The position numbers and the translations under genes are program-made. This document shows positions 42,022 through 54,100 of a stretch of DNA of 64,000 nucleotides, one piece after another (the first letter of the stretch is position 1; each line of letters begins with the position of its first letter). The stretch is taken from positions 16,052,138 to 16,116,137 of the forward strand of contig OY783196.1 of NCBI GenBank assembly GCA_963678675.1, written 5' to 3'. Under the pieces are notes generated by a model, which worked only from the letters and a program-made list of their open reading frames with translations, was not told the DNA's origin and did no database searches. This DNA is from Xiphydria camelus. Taxonomy: Eukaryota; Arthropoda; Insecta; Hymenoptera; Xiphydriidae.

Positions 42022-44009
42022 TAAAACAGCTATTCTCTAAGTGAGGAGCGGGCGATGTTCACTGAAAAAGCAAGGAGAGTGAAGGAATCACTATTCTGTA
42101 ACTGCGGAAGCGCTCCCATTGCACGAAAACGGGTGAACTTACTTCTACTGGTCAAGACCGTGAGAAGCAGCCTGCTCCCCGGGAGAACGGCGACTCTAGC
42201 CTACCTACTTCTGCGCCAGCGTGCCGCAGTTTACAGTTTGTTAATTTGCGTGTTCCAACAAACGATACACAGTGGTCCGGCGATCTAAGCAAACGCGATC
42301 ATGAGTATATTAATGAGTTACATAACTGATTTGTGCGATGTAAATTTATGTCTTAGTTATAAAGATATACTGTTAAAATAAAAGACCAAAAATTAACCAT
42401 ATATTTATTCTACTATGATAACGTAAATGGAACATAATAAAAAAATATATTAAACTGAAACATTCATTATTAAATGATATAAAATAATTCAAAAACATAC
42501 TTATATATAAGAACTTTTTCCAGAGGTGGTAATAGGGAAAGTAGTTGGAAAAAATAATTTAACAAAAAGCACATTTCCCTAATGCTTACAATAAAAGTCA
42601 AAAGCAGCTTAATAATTAAAAAAGATATAGGTATTATACTGGTACCTAGTATTATTCCAAAATATGCATCCTTGAAAACGTACACTTATAAAACGTACCT
42701 GAAACCAAGCAAATTGTTTTAAATAGAGAAAATTGATTTCGTAACAATAAGACTGCGAAACCGTAAAAATTCAATACATTAAAATAGGACAAGAATGGCA
42801 TGTAAAATGTTATATAATAATCAAGGGCATGCTTCAAACTATAACTGAAACCAAAAAATGTACGTATCTGAACTTAGCATCATAGTAAGCAGTTATGAAT
42901 ATTATGGACTTTTGACCTATTTCAGAACCACTGTGCGATGGTCGGAATTCTGATTAACGATCCTTAGTAATTAGTATCACTGCGATATACAGGGTGTAAC
43001 AGAGTAAGTGTTACAACGTGAAACTGTAGATTCCTTATGAAAGAAGAAAAATCTTTCTCGCCATCGATATATATGCAACACCTAGGAATAGTTGAAATAA
43101 CCAGCTGTGGCATGTCCATAGCAGTACTTGAGGTACTTTTATCCATATTCTGGAGAAACACACGATCGCTCGTGCTGGAAACTCCTTTGACGCAGCTCAG
43201 CTACCGACAGAAGCCCGATATTTTTTCTTCAATAAAATATATATAATTTGAAAGGTGACAGTACAAGCTATATTTTGATGCCAATATAGATATTAATTTA
43301 TTTCAATTATTTGCAAGTGAATCATAGTTCAACGGTACCTCACCGTGGTGTATGAATACTTTTTACCCCACTGTATTTTTCGAGTGGGCAAGGACGTCGT
43401 TGCTCGTCCCTGGCCATAAAAGGAGTTATGTTGCATCGAATGACGGTTCGATTCTTTGTACCTGGATAAGCCAGGTATTAAGTTAATCCGACCGGCCATC
43501 TATTAGATTCGTCAAAGCTTTACAAAGCTGATTTATTATTCTAAGTATAGCGGTATCTATTACAATAGGTATTGTGGGAAATGGCTTCTTCTGATGCGGT
43601 CGGTAATTACCCCTTCCCGAGCATGGTGCGGGACTGCGAGCGCACGTGCAGCCTAGATTCGCCGAAAAATACCCCGTTCCGTTTCGTAGATTCCGATCCG
43701 AGAGTAGCTATAGATTTGCGAGGTATTTCTGACTGTGATACTATTAAACGGTTCGAAGCATTGTGTCGAATTCCGTTTATCGCAAGACGGAACAGCGACC
43801 GATAGCAGAGTTAAGAGAGAATAAACTAAATGCGCTTTGAATTAGACAGGATGGTTAATACTTGACGGTAGGTTATAAATTAACAGTTTCTCCGCTCCTT
43901 ATTTCTCGTTAGAATAGCAGTCCTAAATTAGTATAGAATATTCGAATTTACCGCTATAAAATAAAGTAACCCTTGAAGGTTATACGGGCTTTGGTGAACG
44001 AGTTATATA

Positions 44010-44440
44010 CAGGGTGTAACAGAGTAAGTGTTACAACGTGAAACTGTAGATTCCTTGTGAAAAAAGAAAAAGATTTTTCCTCTTACAAAAATGTTCTGCG
44101 TGCTTTCGTTTTTGATATACAGGATGTCAAAGTTTTGAAAAAAAAATCGTTTTTCTTTAAACCTCGAACTATTTTTATCAGATTTGAGTGTTGACCCCTA
44201 ATAACAAGTAGTTCGTGGTTTAAATAAGGTAAAACGGGGTGAGTTGGCGAATGAAGTCGGCCCCTCGTTTCCATTTCTTTCCATAGAAACGAGGGGCCAA
44301 CTCCATTCGCCAACTCACCCTGTTTTACCTTATATCGAAAACGACAGCCTGCAGAACATTTTTGTAAGAGGAAAAATCTTTTTCTTCTTTCATAAGGAAT
44401 CTACAGTTTCACGTTGTAACACTTACTCTGTTACACCCTG
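44010..44440. mobile_element. 431-bp MITE (CAGGGTGTAACAG ends), TA target
   Basis: Inverted ends CAGGGTGTAACAGAGTAAGT are mirrored at 44421-44440, and TA lies on both sides. A central hairpin (about 44228-44328) has arms of ~45 bp around TTTCTTTCC. The first ~60 bp of one end occur again at 42990-43050 because the left arm of element III carries a copy. Confidence 0.8.
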
Positions 44441-45292
44441 TATATCGCGGTGATACTAATTACTAAGGATCGTTAATCAGAATTCCGACCATCGCACAGT
44501 GGTTCTGAAATAGGTCAAAAGTCCATATTAATTCATAACTGTTTACTATGATGCTAAGTTCAGATACGTACATTTTTTGGTTTAAGTTATAGTTTGAAGC
44601 ATGCTCTTGATTATTATATAACATTTTACATGCCATTCTTGTCCCATATTTTAATGTATTTAATTTTTACGGTGTCGCAGTCTTATTGTTACGAAATCAG
44701 TTTTCTCTATTTAAAACAATTTGCTTGGTTTCAGGTACGTTTTATAAGTGTACGTTTTCAAGGATGCATATTTTGGAATAATACTAGGTACCAGTATAAT
44801 ACCTATATCTTTTTTAATTATTAAGCTGCTTTTGACTTTTATTGTAAGCATTAGGGAAATGTGCTTTTTGTTAAATTATTTTTTCCAACTACTTTTCCTA
44901 TTACCACCTCTGGAAAAAGTTCTTATATACAAGAGTATATCTTTTTATAACTAAGACACAAATTTACATCACACAAATCAGTTATGTAAGTCATTAATAT
45001 ACTCATGACCGCGTTTGCTTAGATTGCCGGACTACTGTGTATCGTTTGTTGGAACACGCAAATTAATCAACTGTAAACTGCGGCACACTGTCACAGAAGT
45101 AGATACATAGGTTAGAATCGCCGTCCCGACCAGACCGACCGAGCAGACCGATTCTCCCGGGAACTACGTTCACCCGATTTTCGTACTCCCGCAGTTAGAG
45201 AATAGCGACTAGGAGTCTCCTTACTTTTCCAGTGAACTCCGCCCACTTCTCACGGGAACAGGCTTTCACTCAGTTATAGAATAGCCGTCCTG

Positions 45293-45822
45293 GTGGCGAG
45301 AAGTAAAACTATTCCTAGTATATCGTTTAGTGGGTTTAGCGAGTGACTAGCGTTGGATTAATGTACACAAGCCATTATTATTAATATTAATATTAAGCTC
45401 GCAAGCGGCTTGAAAGGAAGGAGTCCACTTCGGTACAAAAGGGCGGGTTTTTTTTCCCATTCACGATGCGAGAAGAAAGTTTCGAGAAAGTGGAAGAGTA
45501 AAAACGTGAGAAAAATTCCGGGGAGACGCGCAGATACGTCGACGTCCCGTGATGCGGTCAAAGGACAGGCGTATGCGCGTCTCGAAGGCGGAATTTATGA
45601 GAGGTCAACCATGGACGATAGCGGAAGGCAAAGGGTGCCCATGTCCTCCCGCGAGTCTAGTGAAAGTTGGGAAGGGTTCGCGAAGCCCTGCGCGTGTCGA
45701 AACAATAAATAATAATTAAATAATAACTACACTCCCATGCACTCTATGTTGGCAGTATACTGATTTTGGCCATATTGAACTTTTCGAAGTAAGCTCCTCC
45801 CCCATGTCAGATTCCAATAGTG
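45293..45822. other. no recognised feature
   Basis: A 100-codon open frame (45410-45712, plus) is basic and low in hydrophobic residues. I cannot assign it and doubt it is coding. CATGTCAGATTCCAATA at 45803-45819 is the reverse complement of 35558-35574. Confidence 0.5.
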
Positions 45823-46125
45823 CATATACAACCCGGTGCATAACTTACAAGCCAGCGACGCTGGTTACATATCGGTTGGGGCACCCCGTTCGCTACAGCT
45901 TCCAGTAATTTCGTAGTAATACCGACAGCTCGGATCAGAACCAAGTGGATCGAATCAAGTGAAAAACATCGACTATCTTACTTCTGATCTGGAGTTGAGT
46001 TGGCTCCAAAATTCTTGTTCACGTTTTTTCTAAATAGTTCCGGAAATTTGCTATTTCGTTTTCTGGACGCGTATATTGTCGCCCGAAGACGAGATTGGAA
46101 AACGCCGAAATATTGCAAGATTTTC
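45823..46125 (+). repeat. ~300-bp repeat, inverted partner at 54495-54793
   Basis: Starts near ATACAACCCGGTGCATAACTT and ends near GAAAACGCCGAAATATTG. The reverse complement lies at 54495-54793 with about 80% identity by eye. Confidence 0.7.
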
Positions 46126-47346
46126 TCAATCAGATAAGTACCTAATTAAAACTAGTAGTTCTGCGAACAGCAAACCTCACTAAAGACCGACCCAAGAAAT
46201 TAAAAAATATCCTGATCTAACTTAACCTAACTTTGAAGCGTCGTTTGCTTCGCTTGCTCTGCTGATTTCTTAACTAACCCAATCAATGCAGCGCGAAGCT
46301 TGCAAAATCCATGCATACGAGTGTATGGAATTGAGGCTTAAGTTTAAAGCGTCGCTCGCTGCGCTCGCTCCACAGACTTCTCGAGGAATTTTCGTTTCAA
46401 CGAATTTTCGGTTCGAAAAATTTTCCTTTCGATTTTACCGTTCGACGAATTCTTGTTTGATGAATTTTCTTGGTACAGATGAAAAGAAATAGTTAGCCGT
46501 ACTATGCGTCACAGTGTCTATAGCTAGAATAGACTCAGATTGAAGAGGGGGTCAGGCAAACAGAGTAACAATTACGCAGCGGTTATATTACAATTTCAGC
46601 ATCAACTATGTAACTGTTATATAACGCGTTTGTGTTATGTAACTGTAATTGTATTAGCAATATAACAGAGGGAAATTGTATAATCTCTCTATCTCTCTAT
46701 TATATAAAATAGTTTCTTTGGTCGACGACCGACCCAAAATCCCGTCCCCAACCAATCGCCTACTGGCGCGTCGGCCGCCAACCAGATGCAGTATGCTACC
46801 AGTCGTCGATCGGCACGCTGCAAGTCAGCCGAGCAGATTACTAAAATAATAAACAAAATTGTATTTGAAGAAGCGTTGTATTAAATCGTAATATATAGTT
46901 CTTACAATTCACACACACATATTTTAAAAAATCTTATCCTATTACCTTAGGCCCGTCTATCCATTTGGCCGGCGTTTTGTCATATTCGAGGGATGCGAAA
47001 TGTCCGCGAGATAAGTCCGTTGGCCGACCACCGTCTCCTACAAGCTTGGTGGAGCGCCGCGATAGCGGCGCGGGGGCGATAGCCCCCCGAGGGCTGGCGA
47101 GCGAAGCGAGCAGAGGGCAAATACCCCCTAGTATAACTACGATATATCTCTTCGTGTTTACTGGGTGGATTTTCCTACGTGCTCTAAGTGTCCTCGATGA
47201 TTCAGGGTGGTAATTTCTTCCGTTCGATGATATTGTAAAGGTATACGAAAGAAATTGTCGGTTAAGAATTACTGTGAAAATCCCGCCTAACCCGCCTTCA
47301 ATTTACGAAATTTAAGTTTGACGATTAGTTGAACAATTTTAAGCAG
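46126..47346. other. no gene recognised
   Basis: AT-rich sequence, then a GC-rich patch (47040-47110, GAGCGAAGCGAGC). The part around 46640-46920 has LTR-like composition but no partner. No coding frame. Confidence 0.5.
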
Positions 47347-48121
47347 ATTAAAAGCGGGTCGCCCGTGCACCTCACTTACAAAGCCCAATTGACGGGTGTG
47401 AGGGGGGGGGGTGAGCTTCCCCTGCCGGGCGCGTCCCTAGGTGGTGGATAAGGGGAATGGCCGATTTGATCAACGCTTCAGTGGCGCGAAAGGATCGGTT
47501 AACGGGAGAGATAAGCGCTTGCAATGGTGCATAAACCCACCAACGGGAGCGTGAAGGCTCTCGTCGTGGACCAAAAGCTCCCCCCAAACATAAGGTGTGA
47601 GCTACCGTGCTGAGATGTTGTATGGCGCAGGGGGTAAGATGCGTTCCCAAACGGTGCCTCCCAGATATCGGGCGCCCTCTGGGAGTAAATAGCCAAGCCC
47701 TGGGTGAACGGACCTCTCCCCAGGTGATACCGCTTATGTCTGACACTCGTGGGACAAAAATGGACCTGAATAAAAAAAGAAACGAAACTACGGAACAACC
47801 ATCTGGGGCGGAAACGAACCAGATAGGGGACGGAGAAATGGACGGAAGACACAGGGTCGTTAAGCAGAGGTTGAGTGGAGCTGCGAGGCGACGACTGAAT
47901 AAACAGACGCAAAGGGGGGGGGGGGTAAGGACTGAATAAGTCCGCACAACCCCTGGGACAGCGACAGATGGGGCTAGAGACGGAAGAGGGAGGGGGACTA
48001 AGAGATTTAACCCCGAACACCATACGCCTAGCCCCAGCACGACACAGACTGAGAAAAAGACTCGGACTGAGACATACGCACAGAAGGCGACAAGAATGTT
48101 CAGGTGGAGCTTTGTACCAGA

Positions 48122-49146
48122 CCCAGGTAGCAAGCTGACGTAAATTTGACGTCACTTTTAGGGCATATTTTGTCGGCGACGTCATTCTACCAAAAAATGA
48201 CGTTTTAATGTCGTCATTCAAGAAACGTCTTTAAGACGCCTTAAATATGACGTTAAAAAGACGTTATTTTTACGTCGTAATAAAATTTAAAAATAACTAC
48301 TTATTATACAATATGCATTGAATATTTTTATATTTTTTTCTAATGTATAATATAAAAATATTTGTATAGTGTGCTCTACTTTAATTCTCGCGATTCTTAT
48401 ATCTCTGTACCATTTTACCAGTACGTTTTTTTTGTAATAAAAGAAAAGTAAGATTGTGTAAGATTGTGTTGTGTGAAGTTTGTGTAAAGTAAGATTTTTT
48501 ATATTGCGGTCGTTTCTATAAACATTCATATAATTATTTATTTATTCATATCAATTTGCGTCTATGCAAGAATATTTATCAAAAGATAATCATAAATTTA
48601 GAAAAATGTTGAGAAAAGAATAATACAATTATAAAATCTTATTTATTTAAGCTCTTTCTTATTGACTGGAAAAGCAACATATATTTATTCATCAAACTTC
48701 ATATGAACACCAATAGTAATACTTAATACCACAGGAGCGTGCAGCAGATGAGGACTCGAAAACACCGACCGATCGACGAAGTTAAGCAGCAAAAAGTGCG
48801 GACAGTAGTTGGATGGGTGACCGCTCACGATGAAAGATATACGTCAGCCCTAACCTTTCAGAGCCGTCATTTTTTACACAATCACGTTATATTTTTCGTT
48901 ATCTGCCGTCAGAGCTGACCTTCAAAAACCGTCATTTCGACGTTAGTGTGCTACCTGGAAAATCGCTAAAATTAAACGTCATATTTCACGTCATATAGAA
49001 CGTTAGAAAGACGTCATTAAATGACGTCAGTGGGATGTGACTTTCGAACGTACTTTTAACGTCATTTATACGTCTTTTACTGACGTCGTCTATGACCAGA
49101 TCTGACCAAAAAATGACGTTAATTTCACGTTAGTTTGTTACCTGGG
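48122..49146. mobile_element. 1025-bp DNA transposon with CCCAGGTA ends, TSD AGA
   Basis: The ends CCCAGGTAGCAAGCTGACGT and the reverse of CCCAGGTAACAAACTAACGT match. AGA flanks both sides (48119-48121, 49147-49149). Both subterminal zones (48130-48290, 48950-49130) are packed with TGACGT/ACGTCA motifs, about ten or more each. The middle holds a 5S-rRNA-like segment. No coding capacity. A 3-bp TSD plus subterminal repeats resembles CACTA-type elements but the termini are not CACTA; superfamily open. Confidence 0.85.
48726..48835 (+). ncRNA. 5S-rRNA-like segment (pseudogene/derived)
   Basis: The stretch follows the order of eukaryotic 5S rRNA: ATACCAC, then CCGATCGACGAAGTTAAGC (5S: CCGATCACCGAAGTTAAGC), GTGCGG..AGTAGTTGGATGGG, then TGACCGCTC. 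The internal promoter blocks (box A around GAAGTTAAGC, box C around GGATGGGTGACC) are the best preserved. The region between and the 3' end have drifted, so it is not a functional rRNA gene. It lies inside the DNA element at 48122-49146. Confidence 0.75.
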
Positions 49147-49695
49147 AGAAGGGTACCCTGATAGACGACTGACGACGGACGAACTGACAGCGATCAAGAG
49201 GCTGCTTAAAGCCCAGATCCTGTCAATACCCGACGGCACAAAGATACCCATCTTCGAAGGGATGTGGGAAAGAGACGGTGCGGCCGTAATAGGGTGCACC
49301 GACGAAGAGACTGGGATGTGGCTGAAAAGCCTATTCCCAGAGAACAAGATAGGAAACCTCATCCTCAACGTGGTCTCGACCGAGGAGCTCGCGAAGCGAC
49401 ACAGGGTAGTAGTCCACGTTGAGGATGAGGAAATGACAGCCTCGGAGGCAGTACAGTTTCTGGCAAAACAGAATACGGGACTGGTCAAAGAGGACTGGAC
49501 GATTGTCAAGGGCAGTGAAAGCAAGGGAGCTACTAGCGCCCACTTCGCTGCACTCGTCATTGAAAAGGCGTTACGGGTCTTGGAAGCCTGTAACTTCAAA
49601 CCTCACTGCGGGACTCAGAGAGCAACTGTGAAGTTGCTTGAGAAGAACTGCGGTGGGGATTAGGACAAAATTGAGAAAGACGGGTGAACCCAGAT

Positions 49696-52600
49696 ATGGC
49701 TCACTCGACACTCAATGTTATACAAATTAACTTGCATCATAGCAAAAGCGCCTCGGCCATATTGGTCAAGGAGCTAGCGAAGATGCACACAGGCATAGCA
49801 CTAATACAAGAACCGTGGGTGGTAAATGGTGCTATAAGAGGACTTGGAGGAAGCGGGAGTTTACTCTTCGCGAACTCTGAGGATAAGATTAGAGCCTGTG
49901 TGCATTCTTGTAAATGGAGTGCAGGCGGTTTTCATTCCACAACTGAGCTGCGGAGACCTGGCGGTAGCTAGGGTAAACCTGGCAGACAGGAGTGGAAGCA
50001 AACTAGAGTTTATCATAGGGTCAGCGTACTTGCCCTATGACTCAGCAGAACCTCCACCTACAAGGGAACTCAAAAACCTGGTAAAAGAGGTGAGGAAAAG
50101 GAAGGGTGAACTCCTGGTGGGGTGCGACGCGAACTCCCATCATGTAGGATGGGGGAGCACCAACACCAATGCTAGGGGAGAATCCCTTCACGAATACATC
50201 CTGGCATCAGATCTGTCTATACTGAACAGGGGAAATGAACCTACCTTCATGGACCGAAGGAGACATGAAGTGCTGGATATTACCCTATGTTCTGCGGGAG
50301 TACTGGATTGGGTGGGGGACTGGAGGGTTTCCAAAGAACCTTCAGGATCAGACCACAGCCAAGTGCTCCTTACGATAAAAGGGCATCGGGAGGGGGCCTC
50401 TAGAAGGAACCCTAAAAAGACAGACTGGGATAGGTACGTGAAGGAACTAAAACAGAGGATCCAGAACGTACCTACCCAGTTCTGCAATAAGAATCAGCTC
50501 GAGGTGACGACCGGACGCTTCGCAGAGGCGCTGAGACTGTCATACGAGGCTTGCAGTGTAGAAAATATCCCCAAGGGAACCAAAAAGGTCAACTGGTGGA
50601 ACAACAAGCTGGCCTCAACTAGAGGCCTGTTAAGGAAAGCTTGGAATAAGGTCAAGAACGCTAAAGACCTGACCAAGAAAGAAAAAGCACTGGAGGAGAG
50701 AAGATCCCTTCAGAGAAAATATAATAAAGAACTGGCACACATGCTAGGAAAACAGGCTGGAGGAAATTCAGCAGCAGCATCGAGGAGTATGCTGAGGCCT
50801 CCAGACTAGTTAAAGTACTGGGGGGAAAGAACAACGCAAATGTGGGTGTTTAATCAAACCAGACGGACAATATACTTGGAGCACGGAGGAAACTCTGGAG
50901 CTCCTGCTTGAGGAACACTTTCCGGGCTTTAAAAGAACGAGAGAACGGAGGCAAGAGAGCAGGTATGGGCAAAAAGCACCAAACTGGGCTCTTGCTGCTA
51001 AAATTGTATACCCTCAGGCGGTTGAATGGGCTGTTAGTACATTCAAACCACTGAAGTCACCAGGTCCAGATGGCATCTACCCGCTAATGCTTCAGAGGGG
51101 TCTAGAAGTAATAATTGGACTATTAACTAAACTGCTTAGAGCTAGTGTTGCTCTTGGTACAGTTCCAAGGGTCTGGGGAGAGGCAAGGATTTCCTTCATA
51201 CCCAAACCAGGAAAAAACGGCTATATTAAGCCAAGAGACTTCAGATCCATAAGTCTAACTTCCTTTGTGTTGAAAACCTTGGAAAGGCTTATGGATAGAC
51301 ACATTAAGAGTTCATACATAGTTGAACGACCTCTATCCCCTGCACAATATGCCTATAGGGAGGGCAGATCCACAGAGACTGCCCTACACCACCTTGTGGC
51401 AAGGGTGGGGGAACAGATAGAGGAAGGGGGCTATGCTATGGCACTCTTCATAGACATTGAAGGAGCGTTTGATCGCACCGGATACAATGTAATAACCGAG
51501 GCCATGTCTAGAAGAGGGATACCAGAAACACAAATAGACTGGACTCGGAGCATGTTGGCGAACAGATTGGTGATCGCCAAGAAAGATGATATAGAGGTAA
51601 GGGGGCGACCATCGGGAGGATGTCCGCAGGGAGGGGTTTTATCACCTCTACTGTGGTGCCTCGTAGTGGACGAACTCTTAGAACTACTGAGGAGGGAAGG
51701 ATTCCTGGTCCATGGCTATGCAGATGATGCTGCGGTTGTGGTCAGGGGCAACTTCCTTAGTGTACTAAGGGACAGAATGAACTGTGCCGTACGAACAGTG
51801 GAGGAATGGTGTAAAAGGACCAATCTCTCGGTGAACCCGGAGAAAGTGTCTGCCATGATATTCACTAGAAAATACAAGGTGGAGTACCCGGAACCATTAA
51901 GGTTCAGGGGGACAAACATTGAGTATGTCAGAACACAAAAATACTTGGGTGCCGTCTTAGACACCAAGTTGCATTGGAAAGAACATATCACATGCCAGAT
52001 CGCGAAGGTATATGCCTCGCTATGGGCATGCAGAAGAGCAATGGGCAGAAACTGGGGCTTTAGTCCCAGGGACTGTCTATGGCTATACAAAATGGTGTTA
52101 CTGCTAAGATTACTGTATGCAGCAGTGATTTGGTGGCCAAGAGTAGGGAGGATCAAATCAAGAAACCGGTTGAAAGCCCATCAGGGCGTGTTCCTGAGGG
52201 CTGCAACAGGGGCGATGAGATCCACACCAACTGAGGCCCTAGAGGTGGCACTTGATGTGCTGCCTCTTGACCTTTTGATAAGAGAAAGGGCGGAACTCTC
52301 TGCGTATAGGATGAACTGCCTTGGGGAGTGGACCAGGGCAAGGACAGCACACGCCAGTCTAGGCGTGCTTGATCAAGGATCTATGTCCTTGAGACAGGAT
52401 AAGATAGCCAGGAAATACCAGATCAGGAAGGCCTTTGTGGTCTACCTATCTGAGAGGAATCACTGGGAAACTAGTAAGAGGACTCCGGGTCCCACAGTCA
52501 GACACTGGTACACCGATGGGTCGGAGTACGGGGGTCGCTTTGGGGCGGGAGTCTTTGGACCTCAAGAAGACCTCAGGGTAAGTATCGCCCTGGGAGACAA

Positions 52601-53237
52601 AGCCATAGTGTTCCAGGCGGAAGTCTTGGCAATAAAACACTGCCTGGAACTACTTGTAGAGCAGCGCACTGCGAACAAGTATATTTATATTTGGTCTGAC
52701 AGTCAAGCTGCTATAAAAGCACTCCACAGGACAAGAACAAATTCACAGATTGTGTGGGAGACTATGGAAGTGCTAGAGATTCTGGGGAAAACCAACAAGA
52801 TTACTCTTGCTTGGGTCCCCGGACACACAGGAGTCCATGGTAACGAGATAGCGGATGTACTGGCGAAAGAGGGCACCAGAAAGGAGAACCTCATGCCGGT
52901 GGGAGTCCCCTTTGCCATGGGCAGGTTAGAGATTAAGAGGAAATTCCACAGGGAGCATTTTCACCGGTGGACTAATCTAGGAACGGGCAGACAGGCGAGG
53001 AATCTAATGCCTCGCCTAGCACAAAAGAGAGCCAGGTTACTGGTGAACATGAACAGGATAAGCCTGAGCATTACAATCAGACTATTAACTGGTCACGGAA
53101 AATTCAACTCACACTGCAGGAGACTAGGTCTATCGGAAACGGATAGATGTCGATACTGCAAAGTGGAGAGGGAAGATGCCCAGCACCTGCTGCTGGAATG
53201 TCCAGCACTAGGGGCTTTTAGACACCGTCTGATATAG
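49696..53237 (+). pseudogene. LINE ORF2: endonuclease, RT, RNase H, CCHC
   Basis: From the ATG at 49696 (INLHHSKSAS) the endonuclease continues with a frameshift near 49900 (LIQEPWV; GSAYLPYD; VGCDANSHHVGWGS; GSDHSQVLL). Further frame changes lie at about 50765 and 50850. The RT (open from 51087) has FRSISLTSFVLKTLERL, ALFIDIEGAFD, PQGGVLSPLLW and catalytic YADD. RNase H has TDGSE, AEVLAI, SDSQAA and HTGVHGNEIAD, giving a full D-E-D-D set. A CCHC finger (C-RY-C...H-LLLE-C) ends the protein. At least three frameshifts, so inactive. Confidence 0.93.
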
Positions 53238-53445
53238 GCGAGGCTTTTCCTAGCCTGGAAAGGGCTAGAGAGCTAGGGGTGGAATGGATATGCGGACAGG
53301 CCAAAAAGGCCAAGATGCAAATCTAAAGTACACCCCTAATCACAGTGGGGCTACAATAAAACTATTAAGTTTTCGGTGGTGTTCAGGGATGATTAGCATC
53401 CTAACCGCTTTTATTATTATTATTATTATTATTAAAAGCGGGTCG

Positions 53446-53714
53446 GATAGATTCATTGTCTTCAAGTGTACATACGCCGCGCCGGGTACGTGCAAACGCT
53501 GAATTTTCGCGTAATAAATATGAGCGCTCGCTACGGCTAAACTATTATAGTTAGATACAGGCTCTCTCTGACTTTTTTGTAGATAATTTTATTCTCTATA
53601 GAATTGTTTCTGTACAATTTTGGACTATTAGTACCGTTTTCGCCGCTTTCGCCGTTTAAAGTCAGAAAACGTAATTCCATATATAATACTACCTCCGCCC
53701 ACGTTGGGAATAAT
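53446..53714. other. no recognised feature
   Basis: Continuation of the sequence into which the LINE inserted; nothing nameable seen. Confidence 0.5.
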
Positions 53715-54100
53715 AATGGGCATGTTCACAACTTTTTGTACAACTGTTTAAAGTGCATGATTAGGGTATTAAAGTAATGTAGGTAAAAAATGGGTCATTA
53801 AAAAAATGTTTTTCCATTATTTTTGAGATGTTAAAAAAGGCATTCGTTTTAAAGCGTCGCACTTTCACCGCCATTTTAACTGACCAATCAGAATCGGGCA
53901 ACAGATACTCCACCATTCATAAACCCGGGTTTGGGCCCTTGCCAATGGCTTTAGTGACGTCACTAAGGATTTCGTTTGAATCGGTCAAACTTTAAACATT
54001 AAAAAAAAGAAATTAGTGCTCAGAAAAAAACAAACACGTCTTATTAATAAGCACAACAAGTATTAACGAATGAGCAAAAAAAATCGTGAACATGCCCATT
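53715..54100. mobile_element. 386-bp inverted-repeat element
   Basis: Ends AATGGGCATGTTCAC (53715-53729) and its exact reverse complement (54086-54100). The interior is AT-rich. I cannot see a clear target duplication. Confidence 0.6.

Larger units (their letters stand above)
39205..45292. mobile_element. foldback element III, with element II nested inside
   Basis: The terminal 15 bp CAGGACGGCTATTCT (39205-39219) is repeated in reverse at 45278-45292. Inverted arms run 42024-43050 and 44383-45292. The motif CTATTCT(G/C/A)TAA occurs near the ends at 39213, 42029, 42091 (plus) and about 45200 and 45280 (minus). Element II interrupts the left end at 39322-42021. The 8-bp flanks do not match, so no TSD is supported. 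Nothing coding is recognised in the loop; 43572-43805 is a 77-codon open frame of unknown status. Confidence 0.65.
47736..49663 (+). pseudogene. LINE ORF1, interrupted
   Basis: From the ATG at 47736 the frame runs to a TAA at 47937-47939, just after a G12 run, and would continue in the same frame as a hydrophilic, Thr/Arg-rich stretch to 48121. There a DNA element is inserted. After it (49147) the same frame resumes and runs to 49663 with a globular domain (RLTTDELTAIKRLL, GMWERDGAAVIGC, EEWTIVKG-type positions) that resembles the DUF4780-like domain of some arthropod LINE ORF1 proteins. Removing the insert and one AGA keeps the frame. ORF1 proteins bind LINE RNA; this copy is dead. Confidence 0.7.
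47362..53430 (+). mobile_element. Loa/I-like LINE, full length with a nested DNA element
   Basis: A 15-bp TSD, ATTAAAAGCGGGTCG, flanks it (47347-47361 and 53431-53445). The 3' end is a (TTA)n tail (about 53409-53433). It has a 5' UTR, ORF1, and ORF2 with endonuclease, RT, RNase H and a CCHC finger. RNase H after RT places it in the I/Loa/R1 group; I favour Loa. ORF1 is interrupted by a 1025-bp transposon and ORF2 by several frameshifts. Confidence 0.93.

Noticed and set aside
47040..47110. GC-rich patch with GAGCGAAGCGAGC followed by CCCCCTAGTA, like a Helitron 3' end
   Set aside because: No matching 5' end and a poor hairpin; it differs from the Helitron ends at 1-5.4 kb.
47372..48221. Two long minus-strand open frames (240-253 codons)
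   Set aside because: Antisense to the 5' UTR and ORF1 of the LINE; Ser/Pro/Cys-rich shadow translation.
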